Origin: Alisma plantago-aquatica
Lineage: Eukaryota; Streptophyta; Magnoliopsida; Alismatales; Alismataceae
Assembly (NCBI GenBank): GCA_963693085.1
Contig: OY856412.1
Span: 1,124,073,244 to 1,124,137,243 of the forward strand
Direction of reading: 5' to 3'
DNA length: 64,000 bases
Part shown: one piece after another, positions 53,701-60,037 of the stretch
How positions within the stretch are numbered: the first letter of the stretch is position 1
Layout: every line of letters starts with the position of its first letter
The notes under the pieces: generated by a model
What the model was told of the DNA's origin: nothing
Database searches by the model: none
Seen by the model: the letters and a program-made list of their open reading frames with translations, nothing else
Position numbers and translations under genes: made by a program

Positions 53701-55313
53701 TGTAAATATCTTCCTTACTATGTTGGGGTTCTCTTCAGAAACTGCAGATCATCAGATAACAGTTTCCTAAATTGCCTATATGTTGTGTCCTTGTAGACAG
53801 TGACATACTAGAAAGTTACTATTGAATTTTCTAAATGTTTTCCTAACCATGCATTTTAGGATTCCTGCTTTAATATGAAAATGACAGATTTGTAGTCTCA
53901 ATTTTGCACAAATTATAGGGCTGACGGGTTTACAATAAAACGTCATATCTGATATTTTATTTTATTTAATCTCACCTTTAACTGGTTGTTAACTTATATG
54001 CAGAATTTACTGTTCATAAGGATTTATAAATTACATTTTGCAGCAATCTAATATTCCACGTTACCAAATACTTTTCTCAGATGCTAGAAGCTACTGTCAA
54101 TAAGCAACCTATGACCAAAATCAATTACGATCATTAAAACTATATATGTTCCTTTCTGGCTTCTCACTGTGTAAGAAATATTCTCTCTGTAGGTCCACAT
54201 TGCACAGAGTTTTGATTGATGGGCGTGAGCGTTATTCTGTAAGTTGCTTATTTTAGCTGCTACCTTTTAAACTTCAAAGGATGCTTTGGTTGGTTAATAT
54301 GGATGGTTTTTCCAGTTGACTTCCACTGTTCGGAATAGTGATAGACCTTTCTAGTGTTGCAATCGCTTTGATGACTAGTTGCAAATATGAGTTTTTCTCT
54401 CAGTTGATTTTAACACCCCCACCCTCCTCTTCTCTCTGTCTCCTCTGATGACTTCTTTGACATCCTGATATGGCATCACCAAGCAACAATTTAAGAGACT
54501 CACAAGGCTAGGTGACTATACATTTCCAAATTCAGCTCAACAGATGATGCAAAAAAAAATCAACTCAAGAGCTATGTCTGGAATGCATGTTTTGTAACCA
54601 TTATTGACTCTTCTATTTGTTAATAAAGCCTCTTACTTCAAGTACAACCAGAAATTCACATTACACAGCACTGACAAAATTCAACTTCCCTTTTCCACAA
54701 AATGCTAAGATACACTTATGTGTAATCCAGTGTTACAAGTGGGCTTGATTGTCATAGTTTGCATTTCTATTACACAAACTGCACAAGTTTAACATTTCAC
54801 ATGGAAAAAATAATTATAATGCTGCACGTGTTGTGTTCTGCTGCGGGAAGATTAATTTTTTAACCGTTCAGTCAGGTATATCAAACCATGCGACAGTCTC
54901 TTCTGTAATTTGATATACTGTGGCATGATTAATAGCAACTTCAATGTTTTAGTATGTATAACGATATTTGCATAATTTGTGTTCGACAGATTGCATTCTT
55001 TCTGGACCCTAGTCACAACTGCCTAGTGGAATGCTTGCCATCTTGCAAGTCGGAATCGAACCCTCCAAAGTAAGTCAGCGGGCGGGAGTTTCACCTTCCT
55101 CAGTAGCTGTAGACCTTGTTGTTAGTTTATATTAACTAAGTGGGGTTGTTATTACACATGTGGGACCTGGTGCTTTCTTTCACTGTTCAGATTTTTTTTT
55201 TTTTTTTTTTTGCCAGGTTTCCTCCAATAAAATGGAAGACCTACTTGAGCCAGCGCTATGTGGAGACTTACGGCAACGCAGGTGCATTCCCGGACAAGAA
55301 GAATAAAGTATAG
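19730..55313 (+). CDS. 2-oxoglutarate/Fe(II)-dependent dioxygenase, eight 3' exons split by a 32.9-kb intron
   Basis: Exons: 19730-19781, 20257-20378, 20471-20571, 20659-20717, 53587-53643, 54193-54238, 54990-55069, 55217-55313 (stop TAG 55311-55313). All join in phase and use GT...AG. They encode LLPGWRQTMEQYHQQAL, then EVAKAVARIIALALDLD, then ISDPTSGIYGAGAHSDYG with the HxD iron ligands. Next come the exons for IWEYVEPLKG and VNLGDLLERWSNC, then STLHRVL with the distal iron His, and RERYSIAFF, whose RxS binds 2-oxoglutarate. The end is WKTYLSQRY...KKNKV. The family oxidises small molecules in the cytosol; this looks like the plant group around Arabidopsis At3g46490, by memory of its motifs. 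Substrate unknown. The N-terminal third is not securely seen and probably lies left of the window. No stop or frameshift is seen in the exons. Confidence 0.9.
20718..21304. other. Intron start, nothing recognised
   Basis: Ordinary AT-rich intron sequence with a purine-rich stretch near 21060-21130. No coding or repeat feature is recognised. Confidence 0.5.
21305..21615 (+). repeat. Tandem duplication, unit 156 bp
   Basis: 21305-21460 and 21461-21615 are two direct copies differing at a handful of positions; both contain GATGTAG, AAAGAAGAGAAATATTGGG and CTTATTGTATTTCCTAACTAG. The second copy runs into the LTR-like DNA of the decayed copia. Confidence 0.88.
21575..25300 (+). pseudogene. Decayed Ty1/copia element on the plus strand
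   Basis: An LTR-like end is followed at about 21768 by TGGTATAATAGCAGG, a worn initiator tRNA-Met PBS. Fragments in order: gag VTLVKFNGSNYIRW (about 22575); RGRGIAGRGRGR, the basic stretch (near 23200); protease DWIIDSDATTHM (about 23545, Gly to Asp in the active-site triplet); an RT-end region (near 24990-25050); and RNase H KKHTLTPTSKVEHKAL (near 25230). Stops and indels interrupt every part. No clear 3' LTR is visible. Confidence 0.7.
25301..27860. other. Intron DNA without recognised gene
   Basis: About 2.5 kb. Internal near-repeats of GGCCAAGCCTCATAAACTTGAAAC occur at about 25968-25989 and 26037-26060. The part from about 26960 to 27790 has higher GC and could be a retrotransposon LTR, but I see no PBS, PPT or partner copy. 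Short open frames show no family features. Confidence 0.4.
27875..27932. repeat. TTTCGATCGAAATTGC tandem, likely hAT subterminal repeat
   Basis: AAAATTTCGATCGAAATTGC occurs twice in tandem, followed by a third partial unit (AAAATTTCGACC). Each unit has the palindromic core TTTCGATCGAAA. Related motifs with AATTTCG/CGAAATT recur to about 28030. Confidence 0.8.
28090..28197 (+). other. Probable non-coding leader exon of the hAT gene
   Basis: The sequence ends TTCTAAG before GTATGT (donor at 28198), and an acceptor TTGTAG lies at 33968-33973, just before ATG 33977. The intron so defined holds the young copia. The start of the exon is a guess. Confidence 0.4.
28396..28542 (+). repeat. 5' LTR of the young copia
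   Basis: 147 bp, with TATATATATGAGG near 28480 as a probable TATA region about 60 bp before the end. The LTR is very short for a copia element. Confidence 0.95.
28543..28554 (+). other. Primer-binding site of the young copia
   Basis: TGGTACCAGAGC abuts the LTR. It differs from the common TGGTATCAGAGC at one position (T to C). Confidence 0.9.
28555..29186 (+). other. GC-rich leader of the young copia
   Basis: A 632-bp untranslated leader contains a run of about 18 C (near 28602-28619) and long CCGCCG/CAGCAG-rich low-complexity sequence to about 28860. It stands out sharply from the AT-rich surroundings. Open frames within it on both strands are compositional, not genes. Confidence 0.8.
29187..33431 (+). 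CDS. Gag-pol polyprotein of the young copia, full length
   Basis: ATG 29187 (a second ATG follows at once) opens 1414 residues to TGA 33429-33431; the frame is also open a few codons upstream without ATG. Domains: gag with the LDGRNYQLW start and a Gly/Arg-rich stretch near 220-260; zinc knuckle CSYCGRTNHIEEKC near 272; protease WVIDSGASSHISG near 375; integrase zinc site HYRLGH...CESCQLGK near 505-550; integrase core SDVWGP near 561, then the RTDNALEF Asp and the AERKNRHL Glu; RT with the FETFSPVARL box, QPPGF and the catalytic YVDD near 1097; and RNase H from YSDSDYAG near 1259 with the SSAEAEYRA and CDNRAA sites. It ends just before the PPT. Every catalytic motif is intact and no stop or frameshift is seen. 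Confidence 0.96.
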   Translation: MMASSTDDLRRQVTTVKLDGRNYQLWVCSFVIYAKSQGKYSHLIRAGPPQPAEDADLKDVKAYDDWVRDDSTVMTWILNSSVEKISVTLLRLPTAKKMWDELAGTFSHSQNPKKVFDINKQLSRLTFTGTDIADYFSTFTGLWGELETYHPLSTDLATMRKQRDELQLVQFLSGLPDSYTGVVDQILAGDPLPSLRSAYQRLLRLSSPTPDVGESTALAAWGGRGRGRGRGRGHSSEGRPPLGAGRGRSTTAGRGAPPATTAAARPSPGSRLCSYCGRTNHIEEKCWEKYGKPEWANTVTDSSTAASEGATHPPTLDTADTTTADYIRAEVERLLLERGGSSSDASTSGAHAAHTGYDTAFLSSHLPPSSGNNKWVIDSGASSHISGNRALFKFISTPAHKSTVMVADGSRSSVSGIGDIISQSFIKSALYVPNFPMNLLSVSKLVKNLNCSLTFRPGSCIFQDLLTRMKIGGGYEGADGLYYLDEMPKSTKASALSASVSTLQWHYRLGHPSSDKLRHLFPDMSSCSLQCESCQLGKQTRSVYPRRSSMSSRHIFDIVHSDVWGPCNVPSVSGYRYFILFIDEFSRTTWLFLLKSRSEVLSTIKFFFAEIKTQFGVPVKIFRTDNALEFVQKDVDCFCKTVGTLHQTSCAYTPQQNGVAERKNRHLLEVARTIMLHSHVPRSYWPEAIMTACFLINRMPSSVIGNKIPFQVLHPEAPLFSVPPRIFGCTCFVRLLGPSSDKLSPRATKCIFLGYSRTQKGYRCYNPTTRKWLTSSDVVFFEDTPFYSSAGENLQPDIIAPPLPILSDCVPETVDTEIPVRPQLRVYQRRNKAPSSHVPPPADQSSPPEGSATPEVQSDLHIPIALRKGTRSCTSHSIAHFVSTDHLTAQARDFVHALSAITVPKSIQDALRSTAWTSAMQDEMTALTDRNTWELVDPPPQCKPVGCRWVYTVKYQPDGTVERLKARLVAKGYTQTYGIDYFETFSPVARLNSVRILLSVAVNSDWPLLQLDVKNAFLYGDLQEEVYMEQPPGFVAQGESHKVCRLKKSIYGLKQSPRAWFDKLSRILSDFGFLRSQVDHSVFTKKTSAGIIILIVYVDDIIISGSDSAGVQATKTHLGKHFATKDLGRLRYFLGIEVSRNSSALVLSQRKYVLDILQETGMMGARPSDTPMDPNVDWDDDNSPMFSEPKKYRRLIGKLIYLTVTRPDITTAVGLLSRYLDKPRQCHWDAVCHILRYLKGAPGKGLHYKKSGHCKLEGYSDSDYAGSRIDRKSTSGYCTYVGGNLVTWRSKKQNVVARSSAEAEYRAMAHTACELLWVRSLLHELGIESSYAIPMHCDNRAAIFIANNPVYHERTKHIEVDCHFIRESVLAGKICTPFTRSEDQVADVFTKLLAKKHFCTLVDKLGMIDIYAPT
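33430..33438 (+). other. Polypurine tract of the young copia
   Basis: GAGGGGGAG overlaps the stop codon and directly precedes the 3' LTR. Confidence 0.92.
33439..33585 (+). repeat. 3' LTR of the young copia
   Basis: 147 bp; reading both copies side by side shows no difference from 28396-28542. It is followed by the target duplication CTAAT. Confidence 0.95.
33974..37872 (+). pseudogene. hAT transposase (BED finger, DUF659, dimerisation domain), broken
   Basis: Inferred exons: 33974-34938, 35045-35364, 35477-35979, 36093-36223, 36325-37872, all GT...AG. ATG at 33977. A BED zinc finger (VWAHCE, CKYC, RFKSHI) is followed by a linker. The catalytic core begins as DUF659 (GVTLMDDGWTTGTRK; TDNGANFKKAG; CAAHCIDLILKDIG). 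Later parts are FASNFLALQSL and HYLNPRFQYKY, then the C-terminal hAT dimerisation region (ELRRIAVRILSQIAAAGGCERNWSTF). Defects: TAA at 34070-34072 within the BED finger, TGA at 36416-36418 where the family has Trp, and a frame slip near 35938. After the dimerisation region comes a long low-complexity tail of over 400 residues, first Asp-rich, then Tyr/Gly/Gln-rich. The family cuts and pastes DNA; this copy should be dead. Confidence 0.88.
36940..37075 (+). repeat. GAT-repeat tract coding an Asp-rich stretch of the hAT tail
   Basis: GATGATGATGAT repeats encode runs of Asp interrupted by Leu, Asn and Gly. The tract is in frame and has probably expanded by slippage. Frames on the other strand here are artefacts of the repeat. 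Confidence 0.9.
37873..38600. other. 3' flank of the hAT gene
   Basis: About 730 bases with no gene. The first 300 bases are a T- and TTGTAA-rich probable 3' UTR. Motifs with CGAAATT at 38267-38290, 38428-38434 and 38448-38456 resemble the left-end repeats. ATTGGACACGACATCGAAA at 38495-38513 echoes ATTGGACATCGAAA at 27939-27952 in the same orientation. Confidence 0.45.
38601..39377 (+). repeat. Duplicated segment X, copy a, left part
   Basis: This matches 50097-50878 with few differences, starting ATTGTGTCCC. It is cut at 39377 by the LARD and resumes at 47959. No gene is seen in it. Confidence 0.9.
39378..42679 (-). repeat. 3' LTR of the LARD
   Basis: 3302 bp; differs from the other LTR by scattered substitutions and a few 1-4-base indels (for example the gap near 40950 versus 46230). 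A GC-richer block at about 40800-41900 contains open frames of 60-142 codons on both strands. They are similarly open in the other LTR because the sequences are nearly the same, and they show no protein family. Confidence 0.92.
42680..42691 (-). other. Polypurine tract of the LARD
   Basis: On the minus strand AGGTGGGGTGAA directly precedes the 3' LTR start TGTGATAACC. Confidence 0.8.
42692..44647 (-). other. Non-coding internal region of the LARD
   Basis: Nearly 2 kb, AT-rich. The only recognisable scrap is the pol-end phrase near 42700-42720. A GC-richer block at 44295-44370 stands out but has no known identity. There is no gag, protease, integrase or RT motif on either strand. Confidence 0.75.
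44648..44659 (-). other. Primer-binding site of the LARD
   Basis: On the minus strand TGGTATCAGAGC, two bases after the 5' LTR end; initiator tRNA-Met type. Confidence 0.92.
44662..47958 (-). repeat. 5' LTR of the LARD
   Basis: 3297 bp, partner of 39378-42679. Confidence 0.92.
48931..48950 (-). other. Copia LTR start and PPT within segment X, copy a
   Basis: On the minus strand CTTGAGGGGGAG is followed by TGTTAGAG. This is the classic junction of a copia PPT and 3' LTR. LTR-like sequence with a TATATTAGGATAGGG region extends to the left (toward about 48660); a worn pol end lies to the right. Copy b has the same at 51838-51857. Confidence 0.6.
49097..49798 (-). other. Open frame of 233 codons in segment X, copy a
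   Basis: The frame is open on the minus strand and is also open in copy b (51951-52976, longer at its N-terminus). The composition (many Ser, His, Leu, Phe) and the lack of any known motif argue against a real protein. In element orientation it precedes the PPT at 48939-48950, where the 3' part of pol would be expected, yet no RNase H motif is seen. Confidence 0.25.
49818..50096. other. Unique spacer between the two copies of segment X
   Basis: 279 AT-rich bases, not present elsewhere in the window as far as seen. No feature recognised. Confidence 0.5.
50097..52681 (+). repeat. Duplicated segment X, copy b (no LARD)
   Basis: A direct copy of X, nearly identical to copy a. At 50879-50883 it shows the unoccupied LARD target TTTGA. 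It contains the same copia PPT/LTR junction (51838-51857) and open minus-strand frame. The copies have different flanks on each side, apart from the shared ends ATTGTGTCCC and TTTTCTCATAC. Confidence 0.9.
52682..52982. repeat. CT microsatellite and poly-C tract
   Basis: CT-rich repeats (about 52681-52738) are followed by a run of about 14 C (near 52739-52752), then unclassified DNA. No gene is seen. Confidence 0.75.
52983..53198 (+). mobile_element. TRIM retrotransposon, 5' LTR lost
   Basis: A TGGTATCAGAGTGCC PBS at 52992-53006 follows a 9-bp LTR stub (GATCTAATA). The internal part is only about 80 bp. TTGAGGGGGTAG (PPT, about 53076-53087) leads into a short 3' LTR (about 53085-53198) with the phrases AGTCCCACACCGCTGAGC and GGTCTTGGGGCTTATAAGG, familiar from plant TRIM elements; it ends CTAATA as the stub does. 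Most of the 5' LTR is missing. Confidence 0.75.
53199..53586. other. End of the giant intron
   Basis: AT-rich intron sequence with a normal pyrimidine-rich acceptor TTTCAG at 53581-53586. Nothing else is recognised. Confidence 0.55.
53587..55313 (+). CDS. Dioxygenase exon cluster B (four exons, distal His to stop)
   Basis: Exons 53587-53643 (VNLGDLLERWSNC), 54193-54238 (STLHRVLIDGRERYS), 54990-55069 (IAFFLDPSHNCLVECLPSC) and 55217-55313 (FPPIKWKTYLSQRY...stop). The His of STLHRV completes the 2-His-1-Asp iron site begun in cluster A, and Arg/Ser of RYS should bind the 2-oxoglutarate carboxylate. The last acceptor is preceded by a run of about 22 T (near 55191-55211). Confidence 0.93.
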
Positions 55314-56507
55314 CCTTTTTGAGTAAATCGAGATGCCGTCAGTTGCTTGCTAGCTCATAGTGATGCAACTTGCCCTTCGATTCTGTACTAGATGCTGTTA
55401 TTGTGTTGACTTGCTAGGAAGAGCTCAAATTCTTCATCAATCTGCTCTTATGTACCTGTCCTGGTTGTCTATGTGATGAATGAAACATGGATTGTGATAC
55501 GCTGATGCTGCCGTTCTTATTTGAAATTCCTCATCTCTTAGATGTTTTAGCAATTTTAGCACTTGCGTTTCATTTTTGCTCTCCTGGAATGCAGTCGGTG
55601 AATTTTCGAGTTGGATAAAGCTGGTGTTAACTGCAGTTATTCCATTGGAGGATTAGCTGGAATGCTTTCTTAACCTTTGAGAGGATTAGTGCAATGTAAT
55701 GAATTCATTATGCTGATGATCCCGGCAGGTAGCTTTCAAGCTGATTGTAAAGTCCGGACTAGTACACTTGTTCGAACCAAGTTAAAGTGGTTTTGCTGGA
55801 AAAAAAAATCCAAAAAAATAAATTGATGATGAACAACTAGTAACATCAGTTAGGGCCTTTCTGGTTGGGCCGTGTTAGAAAATGCAAACTGCATGAGTTT
55901 TCTAACTCATTGTGTTTGGTTGCATGTTGTTCCAACCGGAACCTGGAAAACGAACCACACATCTGCTCTTTGAATCGTGTAAACGGGAGGAACTTGTATG
56001 GGCGCTGTTTCTTTTCCATGCAAGCTGTTACTAGTTGTGTATCTTTACCTCTCAATCAATGATGCTGGGTTCAAACTAAACAGCAGGTAGCTGCTCTATA
56101 TTAATTGGACTGTATCTTGGTGGTAACATCATCGTGGTCACTTAATGCCAGTTCTACTTCCAATCAAAAGATATTCGAATGAACAGTTTCAGCACTCGAA
56201 TGAATACTTTCAGCTCTAATTACGCTGAACCAAACCATTAACATTGCATTCCAAATCATGTTTCTGTTTTTGTGTTTTGGAACACGTGCTGTCCGCTGGA
56301 ACTGCTCAGAACCAGACAGATCCTTAGGCTAGTTGGTTGGGGGTAGTGGGGGTGTAGTTGTGTGTGTTTGCAATGCAAAAATATGCATAAAATTTTATAT
56401 TTGTTGTCCAATTGTACCTTACGAAATAGGCATAAATTGGTTAACCGGAAAAAGAAATCAAAATAGCGAAATCGATGAATGGACAACTAGTAAAAACAAC
56501 AAGAAGT
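55314..56507. other. 3' UTR and intergenic DNA
   Basis: Dioxygenase 3' UTR for perhaps 200 bases (to around 55490), then intergenic sequence. A stretch beginning GGGCCTTTCTGGTTGGGC (55854-55871) resembles the start of plant MITEs, with a weak inverse (CTGAACCAAACC) near 56225-56236; no target duplication could be fixed. Confidence 0.4.
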
Positions 56508-56580
56508 CGATCACAGTGGGATTTGAACCCACGACCTTTAGATCCGGAGTCTAATGCGATATCCACTTCGCTATGTGACC
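56508..56580 (-). tRNA. tRNA-Arg (anticodon CCG)
   Basis: The minus strand folds as a full cloverleaf: acceptor GGTCACA with TGTGATC and discriminator G; D-stem GCGA/TCGC; anticodon stem TTAGA/TCTAA with loop CTCCGGA, giving anticodon CCG; and T-stem GTGGG/CCCAC with loop TTCAAAT. It is 73 nt without intron and reads Arg codon CGG. One G:T pair is in the acceptor stem. The T-loop TTCAAAT serves as the internal B box for RNA polymerase III. TTTT is not immediately downstream on the minus strand, so termination is less clear. Confidence 0.93.
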
Positions 56581-56730
56581 TGCGTGGATGAAATCCGATC
56601 ATTGGAAATCTATGAACGCAGCTGATAAGCTCGGTTCCAGAAAGCAACATTAATGGCAGCTACACCAGAAAATAATTGCGGAGAATATCTGTGCGTATTA
56701 AATGCTTTTAACCGGTAGCTAAACACGTCG

Positions 56731-57288
56731 GTGTATAAATTCAACGAAGGCCCAATAACGACTCCCTGGGCCGGCCGGCTCGAGAGGAGACGTGCTAACG
56801 CGCTCTCCTCAGTCCTCAAGCTGGGCCACGCTGGCCGCAATAAGCCGGCCCAGATATATTGCAGGTACTGGCAAATGCTGTCGAGAGCAAGGGGCATTTG
56901 CGACATTAGGGCGCAAAAGTCAATGCGACGCGATCGCAAGCTCCGAGTCTCGCCGGCGATGAAGAACAAGGAAAAAGAAGCGGAAACGCCGGGAGGAAAG
57001 AAATCAGAAAACAGATGCGTGAAATCAATGAACTCACCCGTAGGGAACAGGCCGTGCCGGTGCCCAATCTGCGGGTCGATTCTCTTTCAACCTCGCTTGG
57101 GAAAGAAGACGACCAGCTCGTCACGGCCGGGACACTACTTGAGGGCTGCTCAGTCGAAGCCGAGCCGGAACGCCGGGATCAGCTCCCAAATCCCATTAGC
57201 GCCGTCGCACGTGCGGCCTTGCGTTCCGATCCCACGTCTACGACTTCATAGCAAAAGCCGTTGCTTTCCATCTACGGACGCAACCTGA
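56731..57288 (+). other. GC-rich segment with an unassigned 185-codon open frame
   Basis: About 560 bp of higher GC and CG content than the surroundings, open in several frames on both strands. The plus frame contains an ATG at 56960 (MKNKEKEAETPGGKK) and a PCRCPICGS piece; the minus frame at 56969-56610 is also open. I recognise no family. It may be a promoter/5' exon island of a gene, a gene fragment, or chance in GC-rich DNA. Confidence 0.3.
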
Positions 57289-57419
57289 CGACGGACGACC
57301 CGACTCGAGGGATGCACATATCTTCGGTCCAAGCCAGTCAACTACTCGGGTCTAGTTTGGAACAAATGCGTTCCCTCCGATGCTCATTTTTTCTCGTAAT
57401 CCCGTCTAGTTAAACAAGT

Positions 57420-57900
57420 AACTGACTCATATTCATAAAATTTGAACGCAAACACAGTTGATGAGTAATTCCGACTTACAAACAACTAGGTTTGGTTCCA
57501 AATCTTGTACATCCAGGTTGGCTACGGTCGATGTTTCACGTGAAACTGAGTCAGTTTCATTTTGAATATTCCAAGCAATCCAGACTATGGCAAGGATCCA
57601 CATCAATACGATGTTTTGGTTTTGGTAAAGCTTTTAAACCAACATAATTTTTTTTTACATTTTCCACTAATTATAATCCATAACATATCAACAAAACCTG
57701 ATTGTTTATGAACTGTTTCGATATTTATATGAAGATATATAGGTGATTCTAGACACTGAATTTGTTTCGGGTTACACATTAAGGATCATGTCTGGTTCTG
57801 GGTTATCATTTTCTTGAAAAATAGGTTTAATCATTTTCATGTTTGACAATTCACGCAAACCTATGATACTTGTATGAACTAGTGAACCCACACATGTACA
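57420..57900 (+). repeat. Repeat Y, copy 1
   Basis: This is related to 59936-60034 plus 60924-61330, in the same orientation, with clear but diverged similarity (for example ACAACTAGGTTTGGTTCCAAATC versus ACATCTAGGTTTGATTCCATGTC, and the GATCCACATCAATA phrase). It lacks the CACTA insertion. Identity of the repeat is unknown. Confidence 0.75.
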
Positions 57901-58143
57901 TGCATGTGAAAATAAACATAAAGGAGCTAGTTATGTATCGTACTTATCTATGAAAAAATATAAAAAATACTCATCGTTGCACATACATAGCTAGAGCACT
58001 AAGTTCATACAAGTATATGAACTAGAGAACCCACACATGCATATGCATGTGAAAATATAAACATAAAGGAGCTAATAATATATCGTATTTATCTATGAAA
58101 AAAGTAAAAAATAGTCGACGTTGCACATGCATAGCTAGAACAT
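57878..58143 (+). repeat. Tandem duplication, unit about 143 bp
   Basis: ACTAGTGAACCCACACATG at 57878 and ACTAGAGAACCCACACATG at 58021 start two copies; both contain AACATAAAGGAGCTA and GCATAGCTAGA or ACATAGCTAGA. Confidence 0.85.
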
Positions 58144-59935
58144 TAAGATTGGTCATTGCTTAATTGAAGAGTTGCATATTTCTTGGAAGGTTTTCCATTT
58201 AAAGCACATGTGGTATAGTTCTCTCAGTGAACGATCATTAGGTGGGTTCTTATTTGTATGCATACGTAGAGATTCAATAAACATTTTGTTGAAGTAATCA
58301 CTAATAACATAAGCCATAGTGGGCTTTCTTTTGTCACATGCAAAAATTGTACCTACTCCATCTCCTCCATCTCATGTATTCAAGAGTAATAGTGAGTGGA
58401 GCGCCCAATCAAGGAGGAGAAGCCAAATTACTTTCTCCAAACATTTGTCTTATAAGTACCATTTGTAGAGAAAGATTGTGACATGGAGGGAGGTGGAAAT
58501 AAGAGATTTGCGGTATGGAGGTAAATGAGACTTATACCCATAAAAGTGATTACTTCCAATGTAATTTTATGAATAAAATCCCAAGAACCTAGGAATTTCA
58601 AAATTACAAGTCCAGTCTTTGTATAAACACTTCAGAACCATACTTTACTAGCAAACACAATATTTATGTAGTAGATATATGAATAAAGAACTACTATTAT
58701 TTGTAATCGAAACTATTTTAATTTTCAAAGTGAGAAGAACCATTGTTTACACATATTCTATTATACAACTAAACTATAAAAGTAATATTGATCATCACAG
58801 GAGGATCTACAGGGGCCAACCACATCTCCGACCCCTTCCCAAATTCAGAAGTATGTATTTATACATAGATAACATAGTCACAAAATGTACAGACATGACT
58901 TTGTAAGATATAACATCAAGTCAGTTGTTAGTTGGAGTGGTATTAGTCTTGATTTTCTACTCAAGTGGCCTTGGTTTGAATCCTACTCTAAGAAATTTTA
59001 TAGTTCTTTTAACTCAACACTCCTCCCTATTGCAGTACTTAGCACCCCATTGCAATTTTTCAGTTCCGCAATTGCTGATCACAATTGATCATCACTTCTT
59101 TTAATACATGGCTTATTGGTTAGGTGCATTATTCAACAATGTATTTAAATGGAATTAAGAAATTATGAAAGCAAGAAGATGTAATAAAGTGATTGGAAAA
59201 ACAAAATTTTCTATGTATTACTTACTTCCAATAGTATAATGAAATGAAAAAATGATATATAGGGATACAATGAAACAAAATGTAATGATAGGATTTAGTA
59301 ATTAAATATTACATGTAAATATCCACATAACTGTGTGGTAATTCATGTTCATAATTGAATAAAAGAGCTAAAAAGAAGCCTCAAAAGGAGTTGAACCCCA
59401 AGGGAGCATCAACCAAAGGGAAATAAGGGATAGAATTACAACCAACCCCATATTAAGAGCTCTAAAGAAGTCTCAGAAGGAGCTGAAGCAATAAGAACAC
59501 AAAGTAGAAGAAACCTTAGTGTTTGACTCAAGGGTGTAATTGAGAAAAAAAGACAATAGCCATGTTGATTCTCTTATTAACAAAAGGGTTCTTCTTGAGC
59601 AAGCTACCATGTTCATGTACATGGTCAAACATGAAAGGGATTGAACCCAATATATAAAAAACTTGTAAACATGATACCAAGCTTGATTATATAAGGTGTA
59701 ACCCATATGGATCGTGATATATATAATTACCTATACTTCTTCAAATGAACTTTGAGATTATGCATAAATAACTACTTTTTCTATTATGTTATATGTGGTA
59801 GTAACTTTCAAATGTAATTTTTTTATAATTAAATAGCATAATTTGCAATTCAAAGTATATGATGATTGGGATTGGATTTGTTAACTTGTAGTCAACTCAG
59901 TTTCAATTGAAACATCATCACTCAAAATCATAACA
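58144..59935. other. AT-rich intergenic DNA
   Basis: No gene recognised. A small imperfect direct repeat (AAGAAGCCTCAAAAGGAGTTGAA, about 59373-59395, and AAGAAGTCTCAGAAGGAGCTGAA, about 59465-59487) is the only structure noted. Confidence 0.45.
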
Positions 59936-60037
59936 TGCCCATATTTGTAAAGTTTGAATACAAACATGATTGATGTGTTATTCTAACCTATAAACATCTA
60001 GGTTTGATTCCATGTCTGTACATTCAGGTTGGCTATA

